From: Flectonema sp. DT1601
Lineage: Eukaryota > Euglenozoa > Diplonemea > Diplonemida > Diplonemidae
Reading direction: 5' to 3'
Assembly: GCA_964019425.1 (NCBI GenBank)
Contig: OZ025787.1
Location: 1,364,001 to 1,428,000, forward strand
DNA: 64,000 bases
The notes under the pieces are model-generated. The model was not told the origin of the DNA and did no database searches. It saw nothing but the letters and a program-made list of their open reading frames with translations. The first letter of the stretch is position 1; each line of letters opens with the position of its first letter. The position numbers were made by a program, and so were the translations under genes. This document shows, piece after piece, positions 20,690 to 30,000 of this stretch.

Positions 20690-23530
20690 ATGGGAGACAG
20701 GGCAGAACTAGAACCAGGATGCAAAGTATTTAGTGAGTTTCGAAAAACTGAAGATTGCCATATCTTCGAGGTAAGTAATCGGAATGAACGGAGAAAATGT
20801 GAAATTGAAATTGATCTGTCGGGAAGTGAAAACGTCATGATCCCCAAGCATAAATCTCTTCAATACACACTCAAGGTTCCAGCAGGTGAAAGCCGAAGTG
20901 TAGAAGTCGCAATGATCGATAAAGATGCTGTTTACAAAATTGAGCACACAATCAAATTTAAATTTTATTGTGAAGTAAAGGCTACGTCGAACACTGAAGT
21001 ATTACTGTACAGCAACTTAAACACTGAGGAAAGGCTTCAAAAAGGGATAAAATATTGTGATTTAAATTATAAGGCAAACGACAGCAATAACCCTGCGGGT
21101 GTTCTTTGGGTGAGAACAACCAGTCTGGAGCCCAGAACTAAATCGACGACGCAGCCTTTAATGTGTCCTGAGTTAGAAAGTATATTTAGCTATCTGACTG
21201 CATGTGAATATCCTTTAGAGAACTTAGTCACGTCTACGTCAGAAGACTATGCTGGAGGAAAAGCATCCGTCAGCTTAAACATAAAAGGTTGGTGGACGAC
21301 CCTAACAGTAGATAACTACGTGATAGCCGATCAGCAGTATGGTGAATCACTTTTTTGCACTGGTTCTGATCCAGATTCGTTTTGGAAAATTTCAATGATT
21401 GAAAAAGCTCTTAGAAAACAGCAGTACATATCCAACGACAATTCTCAATTCAACAAGTCTGCTGTTCTATCAGCTCTCACTGGTGCTGCTACTGAAGCAA
21501 TCGCAATAAATAAAAATGATAATATGTTTATAAAGAAGTTGATTCATTGGTTACGTCACTCTGATAAAAAAGGACATCCAACACCACTCGTGTTAGTCAC
21601 TTGTTATGATTCTGAGGAATCGACAGACGAGATGATCGCGAGGAATATTTCATCATCGGGTTCGCTTCCGAGGTTATTAACAATTTCATCTGGGAGTGAG
21701 TCTGATGAGGAGTTTAAAATTGATGATTTCGTAATAACAGCTGAGCAACAACGTGAATCAAAAGACATAATCACAATATCAGCTAAAGACTTACTAGCCT
21801 TTGGTAAGGAATTATCATACTGTGCAATACCTGAAGGAAGTGAAACAGATACGAGGATTCACACTAGTATTGGTGAGAATGTTTATTCTGTTGGATTAGG
21901 TCTCAGGATCTGGATTTCAACATCGAGTTCGAGTCCATTAGAAATAGGAGTCTCCAACAATGATGAGCATTCAAAAGGTAGCTGTGTGTTGTTCGCAAGT
22001 TTTCCTGAGAATTTATCCGTTAAAAATGATAATTTTGATTCATCAAATTCAACGTCATTCGTGTGCTCAACTGATACTACCAGTTCGATATCTTGTTTGG
22101 TGACGGGGTCATCTTCGAGTCCAATTATACTAGTGCCTTATCCTCCTTTTAAAAATAAGGTACTCGATATCTGTATAAGTGTTACCACTACTGCCGTGTT
22201 GTCAAAAATTGAGCCATTCACAATCGAACAACCGCATATAAAAACAGCTTTACGACTTGCTTCTGTGTCATCTCCGGTTTGCACACATCAGCTTACTGAA
22301 GGGTTGGTAGTTCACAATTGGAAGTGTGGAGACTTATTGTTATTAGGATATCAAAACAGGGGATCTGAAGGATACACCGTAACCACAGAAGTAGCAGGCA
22401 ATACCTACAAAGGTGATGGTGATTCTGATCAGTCAGTTGTAGAGTCTTTTGTATCACCTAATTCATGTGGACTGTTAGCACATCTTTGGAGATGTGAACC
22501 CAAAGCTGAAGAACAAGATTCTTTTCAATTAGCTGAAGTAGATCCAGAGATTAGTCACTCGTATATTAAAATGGGAAGTGTTGCTTCTGCGAAGATTGAA
22601 AATACTAATGAAAATGACAACTTAGAAACTCTCTCTTATAATGTTCCACAGAACTATGAATATCAACATAATCGAACCTTAGAAAGATATGGAACAGGGA
22701 CTCCTGAGAATGCGTCCAGCAACTGTGAAATTGGAATCAGAGACGATATTAGCAGAGATGCTAAAGAACAAACAGAGTTAACAAGTGATACAACTGTCAC
22801 GGCTAAAGTCTTACTGCAGTTGGAGTCTGATGCTGCTGCAATGAGAAATCAACCAGCTCCACAACCTGTTTTGCTTAATAATATCAAAAAACCTGGTTCT
22901 GTATCAAATACACCACTCGATTCTGAGCCAATTCCTCAACGTCTGGGGGCTGTGTCTGCTCCACCTGGTAGTACTTTTACTGATACGTCAACTGTAAGAG
23001 GGACTGCTGCATCGCGACGAGCTGTTTTTGTTCGTCTTGCACAGACACCAGTCCCTCGAAGTACTGCAAGTTATCAACTGACTCCTTTGAGAAAGAATAA
23101 ACGTCTCACGACTATACAACAACATCAAAGTGTTGAACGAATGTTTAAAGAAAGCGTTCAAAAACGAGAAGAGGAACTGGAAAAGTTAGAACGTCGAATC
23201 TACGGAGATCCAGGAACTCGTCATATCCTAAGACAAGAAGACATGTCATTATTTGTTGATAAAATGTACACTCAAGCAAGGCTAGTCCAGTCTGATAAAC
23301 GTCGTCACCTTGAAGAGATGTACCTGACGGCTTTGATACCAAAGAAATCCATTCCAAAAGAGAGACAAGCAATTATGGTAAAGAAACTATACAATACTGT
23401 TGAGCAGGATAGGAATCTTTCACAAGAATTAGATAAAAAACACAACCCACAAAGAGAGCGAGTCACTCGCACCAATGCTTGCTGGACAGCAACAATAGCA
23501 AGGCTAAATCAACCGATTAGACAGCTGTGA
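20690..23530 (+). CDS. Calpain-like protein, probably non-catalytic
   Basis: 946 residues from ATG 20690 (upstream codons offer only TTG). The first about 110 residues match the N-terminal domain of kinetoplastid calpain-like proteins: a nucleus around IEIDLSGSENV and KVPAGESRSVEV. A calpain protease-like core follows (about 190-320), with GWWTTLTVDNYVIAD where calpains have GxWxxVxVDDxxP, DSFWKISMIEKALRK for the EKAxAK helix, and an LTG turn. The catalytic Cys (QG.LGDCW) and His regions are not recognisable. A beta-rich calpain domain-III-like part comes next, then a disordered stretch and a C-terminal helical repeat region (FVDKMYTQARLVQS, MVKKLYNTVEQD). Relatives bind the submembrane or flagellar cytoskeleton; here that is inferred. 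Confidence 0.78.
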   Translation: MGDRAELEPGCKVFSEFRKTEDCHIFEVSNRNERRKCEIEIDLSGSENVMIPKHKSLQYTLKVPAGESRSVEVAMIDKDAVYKIEHTIKFKFYCEVKATSNTEVLLYSNLNTEERLQKGIKYCDLNYKANDSNNPAGVLWVRTTSLEPRTKSTTQPLMCPELESIFSYLTACEYPLENLVTSTSEDYAGGKASVSLNIKGWWTTLTVDNYVIADQQYGESLFCTGSDPDSFWKISMIEKALRKQQYISNDNSQFNKSAVLSALTGAATEAIAINKNDNMFIKKLIHWLRHSDKKGHPTPLVLVTCYDSEESTDEMIARNISSSGSLPRLLTISSGSESDEEFKIDDFVITAEQQRESKDIITISAKDLLAFGKELSYCAIPEGSETDTRIHTSIGENVYSVGLGLRIWISTSSSSPLEIGVSNNDEHSKGSCVLFASFPENLSVKNDNFDSSNSTSFVCSTDTTSSISCLVTGSSSSPIILVPYPPFKNKVLDICISVTTTAVLSKIEPFTIEQPHIKTALRLASVSSPVCTHQLTEGLVVHNWKCGDLLLLGYQNRGSEGYTVTTEVAGNTYKGDGDSDQSVVESFVSPNSCGLLAHLWRCEPKAEEQDSFQLAEVDPEISHSYIKMGSVASAKIENTNENDNLETLSYNVPQNYEYQHNRTLERYGTGTPENASSNCEIGIRDDISRDAKEQTELTSDTTVTAKVLLQLESDAAAMRNQPAPQPVLLNNIKKPGSVSNTPLDSEPIPQRLGAVSAPPGSTFTDTSTVRGTAASRRAVFVRLAQTPVPRSTASYQLTPLRKNKRLTTIQQHQSVERMFKESVQKREEELEKLERRIYGDPGTRHILRQEDMSLFVDKMYTQARLVQSDKRRHLEEMYLTALIPKKSIPKERQAIMVKKLYNTVEQDRNLSQELDKKHNPQRERVTRTNACWTATIARLNQPIRQL

Positions 23531-23927
23531 GTAAACTGCTGTGGAAATTTGTTTTTAGTTAGTTAGGTTTAACCTTTTTTGTTTTCCCGTTCTTTTTTTT
23601 ATTATTATTATTTACCCGCCTTTAAGGCCCTTATTATTTATATTTTCTTTTTGAAAAAAAAAAAAAAAAAAAAAAAAAAAAACGGCCGTGGCGTTCTCGC
23701 AATCGGCAACGATGACTTCAAACAGTCGGGTAACTATTCTTAATGGTCAAAAAAAAGAAAACTTTAACGTTTCTTTGCTATCGTTGTAAAAGTATGTTTT
23801 TAAATACTTTTTTTTTTAATTTTAAAAACAGGAATTCCCTCACATGAATACTTACACAATAGACAACATTGGATTATAATGTTATTTACTTCTGCTCTTC
23901 TAATCTGGTTTTTAAACAGGAAAAGTG
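23531..23927. other. Intergenic region with a long A run
   Basis: An A run of about 27 bases lies at 23655-23682. The pyrimidine-rich tract ending TTTTTAAACAG (AG 23918-23919) sits 8 bases before the next ATG. Confidence 0.65.
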
Positions 23928-25538
23928 ATGCTTCCCTCATTGGGTTGCCGTGCTTTTATTAATTTGGGATGCGGTATAAAATTATCAAAAAGGTGGAACG
24001 GAATAGCACTGCACCCCTCGATTGCAGCCTGGGAGAAAGGACACGAAATCATAGATGAGATTTTAGGTAGACATGCTTTGAGAAGAGAAACTACAGCAAG
24101 AGAGTTCATTTCAATTGTCAACGACTTAGTGGTTCAAGTAAAAGCCATGGCTATCTCTCGTCAACAAGACAAAAGACTGATAGCAGCCATACAATGGATA
24201 ATTTTAGAATTAGAAAGAGAAGATGGACCTGTTTTTTTATGTACCTTCGCAGATATGGACGATTTAGTCGAAGCATGTGCGATCCTTCAGAGTATCAGAA
24301 TCCAAACTGATGACCTACGGAGGATAATAGCAGCATTGTCAAAACGACTTCAAGATAAAAGTTTCATTGATAGAGCGTCACCTCGATCTCTATTGTACAT
24401 ATTAAAATTATCTAAAACCTGTTGGCATCCTCCCACTGTTAATCACATAGTCGGAAGGTTTAAACGTTCTGATCCAAAACTTTTTAAAGATACCATTTCG
24501 GGATATTACTCTGCGAAGATTTTTAAACTCCTCGTCGGGGGAGAGATTGCGTTCTTATCGGCAGACGATAAGAATCAGTTGGGAAAACAATCATTCGATA
24601 TCGCATTTCAGCAATTTGAATCCAAAGCCCTGAATAATATCTACGAATTAAAGGATGTTGGTATGCTGTGTGCAATCATGAGAGCGAGAGGTTTACTTGA
24701 TCAGAGATTACTATATATTTTAGAAAATGATGTTTTATCTGATCGAGCGAGGAGTCTTAATTGGTCTCGATCAGGTGGGATTGAGCTCCGATCTAATTTA
24801 GTTTTTTGTTTAGGAATGATTTCAGGTACCCTTCCGCCAAATATCGTGGAATATCTACGTTCTGTTAGCTCTCATGCATTTAGAGATGGGAAGTACGTAC
24901 CTGCGTCAGGTTGGTCAACAAATCAGTTGGGGTTATTGCTTAGCGTCTTACTACGTCAGTCTGTAATAGATTCTCATAGCCAGTCTTGTTCAAGTATCCT
25001 AACGTGTTTGTTAGCGAGATGCCGTCACTATTCTCATACCGACAATATTACTCGGCTGTCATCACTAACCAGATTGATTCGAGGGGTAAAGAAAATAAGC
25101 CATCAGAACGCCAGCTTAGCAGACAGAGTCGTAGACGAGTTGCATAAAACATTTCATTCAAAATGTACAGAAACCAGTCTAGATGATATTTGTAGTTACA
25201 TTCAGACGAATAATATGACTGATGATCCTACTGCGTTTAACGATAAAGTTAGAAACTCTGAAATATGTAATCCGAAAGGAACTCGCGTACTGCCAAGTAC
25301 ACTTATTCGATGTGTTGCTGTCTCACTTCAGATAGAAACAAATCTAAAATCAAAAATTTTAAACTATGCAATCTCACGTGATATCATTACGGAAATGGAC
25401 ATGGGAAGGGTACACTCCCTCATCCCACTACTGAAACATAAGGAAGACAATATCCCATTTATGGTTTATCTTAGACAGAATATTGGAAGGGTACGCGAAG
25501 ACTCGCTTGATGACCAGCAGAAACCTTCAAACTCATAG
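23928..25538 (+). CDS. Alpha-helical protein, possibly mitochondrial, unknown function
   Basis: 536 residues from ATG 23928; a GTG lies one codon before it. The first about 25 residues are basic and amphipathic with no acids (MLPSLGCRAFINLGCG...), compatible with a mitochondrial targeting peptide. The body is built of repeated helical hairpins with LLYILKLSK, DVGMLCAIMRARGL and LGLLLSVLLR type segments spaced about 35-40 residues. This recalls helical-repeat organelle RNA-binding proteins (FASTK/RAP or OPR-like), which are plentiful in euglenozoan mitochondria. No RAP domain or PPR consensus is clear, so the function is left open. Confidence 0.6.
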   Translation: MLPSLGCRAFINLGCGIKLSKRWNGIALHPSIAAWEKGHEIIDEILGRHALRRETTAREFISIVNDLVVQVKAMAISRQQDKRLIAAIQWIILELEREDGPVFLCTFADMDDLVEACAILQSIRIQTDDLRRIIAALSKRLQDKSFIDRASPRSLLYILKLSKTCWHPPTVNHIVGRFKRSDPKLFKDTISGYYSAKIFKLLVGGEIAFLSADDKNQLGKQSFDIAFQQFESKALNNIYELKDVGMLCAIMRARGLLDQRLLYILENDVLSDRARSLNWSRSGGIELRSNLVFCLGMISGTLPPNIVEYLRSVSSHAFRDGKYVPASGWSTNQLGLLLSVLLRQSVIDSHSQSCSSILTCLLARCRHYSHTDNITRLSSLTRLIRGVKKISHQNASLADRVVDELHKTFHSKCTETSLDDICSYIQTNNMTDDPTAFNDKVRNSEICNPKGTRVLPSTLIRCVAVSLQIETNLKSKILNYAISRDIITEMDMGRVHSLIPLLKHKEDNIPFMVYLRQNIGRVREDSLDDQQKPSNS

Positions 25539-25639
25539 AGTGGTGTGAGGTGATATTTTTGTGAGTAGTTTTTTGTTTGTTTGATTTAATTCGATTTCCC
25601 CCTCCGTTGCAGTTCATATTTAGTTTTTTCTTATCAAAA

Positions 25640-25966
25640 ATGGGATCCGACGCTGAATTAGGAATGATGTACTCCGCACTCCTCTGCCAGGACTGTGGAG
25701 TCGACCTTTCAGGAGAGAACTTGGTTGCTGCCTGCAAGGCTGCCGGAGTTTCTGTCCCAGCCTCAAAGGCCACCATCTTCGCATCATTGTGCGAGAAGAT
25801 CGACTTAAGTGAGGTCCTCGGAAACATGGCTGTCGGAGGAGGAGGAGGTGCTCCAGCTGCATCTGGAGATGCCGCTCCAGCTGATGCCTCAAAGCCAGCT
25901 GCTGCCGCCGCCCCAGCTGAGGAGTCTGAAGGAGACGACGACATGGGATTTGGTCTCTTTGACTAA
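25640..25966 (+). CDS. RPLP1: Acidic ribosomal protein P1 (copy 1)
   Basis: 108 residues from ATG 25640. An N-terminal helical dimerisation domain (ELGMMYSALLCQDCG start), an Ala/Gly/Pro hinge (about 65-92) and the signature acidic tail DDDMGFGLFD identify a stalk P1 protein. It forms the 60S lateral stalk with P0 and P2 and recruits elongation factors. Codon use is strongly biased (GGA, CCA, GCT, TCA), as expected for high expression. A CCGTTGCAG acceptor-like site (AG 25611-25612) lies upstream. The protein is identical to the copy at 26344. Confidence 0.97.
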   Translation: MGSDAELGMMYSALLCQDCGVDLSGENLVAACKAAGVSVPASKATIFASLCEKIDLSEVLGNMAVGGGGGAPAASGDAAPADASKPAAAAAPAEESEGDDDMGFGLFD

Positions 25967-26343
25967 GCCCCCTGTAGCTTTTTGAATTAATGTATTCTCC
26001 CTCATCAATATATGCCGCTTTTAGATGGAGAATAAAGAAAGTGAGGAGAGTTTTTTTAAGTAAAAAAAAAAGAGTAACAAAAAAAAACAACTAAAAACCG
26101 AAAAACATCTTCCGTCAGCATAGTTGCCCGACTCTGTGGCATAGAATTCCCTGAGGTGCCAGCAAAGGATCTGTTATTTTTATTTACTGAACAGGAGGGT
26201 AGTTATCACCGTATTTAATATAGGAATGAGAATGTGATGCCCAAGGTGTATGTAGAAACAGTTTATGTCGCGAGGAGGAGTTTTCTTGTAGTGAATTATT
26301 AATAACATTTCCCATTCAGTTCATCCGTTCATCAACCTTCAAA
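25967..26343. other. Intergenic region between the two P1 genes
   Basis: About 380 bases with no gene. Homology between the two P1 copies fades about 20 bases after the stop codon and just upstream of the ATG. A CCCATTCAG acceptor-like site (AG 26318-26319) serves copy 2. Confidence 0.7.
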
Positions 26344-26670
26344 ATGGGATCCGACGCTGAATTAGGAATGATGTACTCCGCACTCCTCTGCCAGGACTGT
26401 GGTGTCGACCTTTCAGGAGAGAACTTGGTTGCCGCCTGCAAGGCTGCCGGAGTTTCTGTCCCAGCCTCAAAGGCCACCATCTTCGCATCATTGTGCGAGA
26501 AGATCGACTTAAGTGAGGTCCTCGGAAACATGGCTGTCGGAGGAGGAGGAGGTGCTCCAGCTGCATCTGGAGATGCCGCTCCAGCTGATGCCTCAAAGCC
26601 AGCTGCTGCCGCCGCCCCAGCTGAGGAGTCTGAAGGAGACGACGACATGGGATTTGGTCTCTTTGACTAA
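26344..26670 (+). CDS. RPLP1: Acidic ribosomal protein P1 (copy 2)
   Basis: 108 residues, identical in protein sequence to 25640-25966 and differing in DNA only at a few silent positions (for example GGT for GGA at the Gly before Val-Asp, GCC for GCT). The leader and the sequence beyond the first 3' bases are unrelated to those of copy 1. Tandem multicopy ribosomal genes are a common way to raise dosage where transcription is polycistronic. The near identity over the coding part only suggests recent duplication or gene conversion. Confidence 0.97.
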   Translation: MGSDAELGMMYSALLCQDCGVDLSGENLVAACKAAGVSVPASKATIFASLCEKIDLSEVLGNMAVGGGGGAPAASGDAAPADASKPAAAAAPAEESEGDDDMGFGLFD

Positions 26671-27072
26671 GCCCCCTGTGGCTTATGAATCACTAATACA
26701 GTTCTATTGCTGAAAAATAATAACACAAGTACAAGTTTATAAAAATTAAAAAAAAAGAGAAGAGAAGAGAAAGAATAAGTAATAAATAAGTCCAACAACA
26801 GTTTTTTCTTCTTCTTTTTTCGTATTTTAAGGCAGAACTGCGACCAAGAATAGAAGCCAAAAAAACCCTTTATTTTGCCGAAGAACAACATGTTTTACAA
26901 AAGGGTTAGCATTAGATACCTTTCTTGAATCGTATTGTATAAACTAACTCTCATAACAGGTCATCGATGTTTACTTTTTGTACAGAAGTGTTTTTGCCAT
27001 AATCTATTTTCTATTATTATTATTATTATTATTATTATTTTCTTTAAAAAAAACAGAGTTCTGGTAGCAATC
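26671..27072. other. Intergenic region with an ATT microsatellite
   Basis: An (ATT)n tract of about ten units lies at 27012-27041, then TTTTCTTTAAAAAAAACAG (AG 27055-27056), the likely trans-splice acceptor 16 bases before the next ATG. No gene is supported. Confidence 0.65.
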
Positions 27073-30000
27073 ATGGGTGATAAACCCATAATGCGGCAGG
27101 TGAAACGAAGTAATTCGCAGGTGAGTTTAGGACTTGGTTCACCCCTGTCGCCGACGATATCCGCTTCCAGTAGTCCTGGGGGAACGAGACGAGTCAGACT
27201 GCAGGATTTTGGTTTACCCGGATCCCCAACAGTCACATCCCCCGTTCGACTCCGACGAGGACGCAGCAATTCGACGCCTAATTTAAATAACTGGAAATCA
27301 AATCATTGGCAACTCTTATCTAATATTATATTCGCTACTTCACATCTTAAAAAACGTGTCGGAAACGTAAGAAAACATACCAACAGACAACACTTTTATA
27401 AATATATTGATGACGTGTCTACTTGTTCAAAATGCTCTAAGAAACACATCGCAGACACGGACTGGTATCGTTGTAATATATGTCTTCATACTCATGTTGA
27501 TCTGTGTAGGCAATGCTTCAGAAATTGGAATCATCCTCAGCATTGGTTTTCTGAAATGAGTCAAGCATCGTATACTATGTTTCACAAAAGAATTAAACGA
27601 AGGTGGTACATACTACGTCTCGGTATGAGATCTGAAGCAATTCGACCACTTATCGATCGGTTTCACAGTAAGATAATCGCTCACCTGATTCAGCTACTCA
27701 CCCCGTCGGCAGACGAGCCTTCAGGTGTTTTGAAAAATACGATAAATTGGTGTCTGGCGATACCACATTTAAAAAAACTTCTAACTGGAAATAAACAAAC
27801 ATCATTAGCAGCTTTTTATTGGAAAGGTGGGAAAGCTGGATTTGCACGTCCTCTTACTCCGGAAGCAAAGCAAAAACTGGTTGACTATTTAAGAGAACAA
27901 GACAACAGTGGAAGGGAACGTATTACTATTAGTGATGCATCATCAAATGTTGACTTAGCTGACGGCTCGATTAAAATTGTTTATGAAGATAATCCTGTTG
28001 AGTTTATAGTAGCGGGAGGGGCATCCAATTCAAAGCTGTTTTGTAAATTTCCAAAAAGAGATCCGTTTAGGGTGACGAAAGTTCTTTTAACTGATGTGAG
28101 TAAACCAAACTCTGTTGTTATTCTTGGACCTCCTAAGATGAGTTTAAAATTACCATGGGGACTTACAGAACAAGATCAAAGACAAACTCTTTCTATTCTG
28201 ACCACACTGCGATCGATTACAAAAGTATTCGACATCGTTTGTACCATCCCTGAAAGTCTCCTACTTTGTAGAAATAAAGATAATCTCAAAGAGAATGGAT
28301 CGATATCAAGAAAGAAAGGATTACATCACGTCATAAATAGAAACATCCTTGAGGGATACAGTAAAACCGCTCAACAGATTACAGCAATGCCTGGGTCTGT
28401 AAGACAAAGCAACGTACAACAAAAAGAAATGTGGAATTCAAGTAGTAAAATCGACGACCGTCACCATCGTGGATTGCTAGGCGGTAATACCCCTGCACAT
28501 CTTGAGTTAATTCACTTAAAAGGTATTCATTCACTTTGGGAAGACACCACACCAGCAGTTATTCACATTCTACGTACAATGATGAATGGTCTTGTTGATG
28601 CATTGAAGATTGTTACTAATCAGAAACAGGTTAGAACAGCAAATAGTAGTTTCAATGTCTTTGAAGGATTGGTTCCCGACAACTGTCACGAATCTTTAAT
28701 ATGTAAGGAAGTTGTTGATATTGTAAGGAATTACAATACGAATGGAAAGGGAATGTTGAAAATTACTTCTGACTCTTCAACTGAAACGAAAACTCAATCA
28801 GGTCAATGGGACAGTTTACAAGGTTGGGAAGCATGTCATCACACTAGTAGGTTACGTTCTGGTCGAGTCTGTTTTGAAAATAGCGACATGACTTGCTCTG
28901 CGACTACTCGTCATGATACTGTCGCTCTGGGAAAACAAATTATAACAACTTCGTCAATTTCAACTGTCGTGACTTATAAAATTATCGAATCGTCTGAAGA
29001 CATGTTTCTCGGAATCACACCAACCTCATCTGGGCCAACTGTTTTCGATTCAAAAACCTTCCCGATAATTAAAAAAAAGGATACCCCCAATACTTTCAGT
29101 GGTATTTTTTATAAGGGTGCTGGAGTTGTGTGTCTGCCTGGTGTCTCTAGCGAGGCGGTAGCTGAGAACTTAGTATCCTCGACACCTGTTGTGAATTGTG
29201 GTGATGTTCTAAAGTTTAGGGTAAAGCCCAGCCTTCGTAATGGATTCATAAAAATAACACTAAATGGACAGCTGATCTTTCACAGAAAAGGTATTTCATT
29301 TCCGAAGTGCGGATTAACGCCTTACGTTTTATTTAGAAGCAGTCCCAGATGCAGAGTTCAGATATCAAAAATTGAAGCTCCGAATGAAAGTCGAAAGAAA
29401 CTTGTCTCTGACCCTCTCAGTACTACACCTCCGGCTGTGTTGAGGATGTTGCGTGTTATGGAAAGTACTTTTTTTAATCACTTTGATAGATCATTAAGAA
29501 GACCTCCACCACGTGATCAAGTCACTTTAGTATTTACTGATGTTCAGTCATCAACTGTACTATGGGACAAGTCACCTGACGGCATGAAAATAGCTCTCGC
29601 TCTTCATAATTCTGTTCTTCGCAGACTTATTGAAAAGTGGAGAGGTTATGAAGTTAAAACAGAAGGTGACGCATTCATGATTGCGTTCCAAAGAACAGAA
29701 CACGCATTGAATTGGTGTCTTGACTCTCAGAGAGAATTATTAAAAATTAATTGGCCAGAAGAGGTTCTAACACTACCAGCAGCATCTGTTGTTAACGCTG
29801 TCGACGGAACTCCAATCTTTAGAGGACTACGAGTGAGAATGGGATTCCATACAGGAGAACCAGAATGTGAACAAGATCCTGTAACAGGTAGAATGGATTA
29901 CTTCGGTCCAATGGTTAACCTCGCTGCTCGTATCTCTGGTGTCGGTCAAGGGGGTGAAACTGTTATTGGAGGAGCTGCCTTTCGACATCTCCACCGTAAT

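Noticed and set aside
27005-27045. Repeat array resembling a CRISPR
   Set aside because: Simple ATT microsatellite without spacers; the genome is eukaryotic.
26935-27072. N-terminal extension of the giant cyclase
   Set aside because: Begins with TTG and crosses the ATT microsatellite and acceptor AG.
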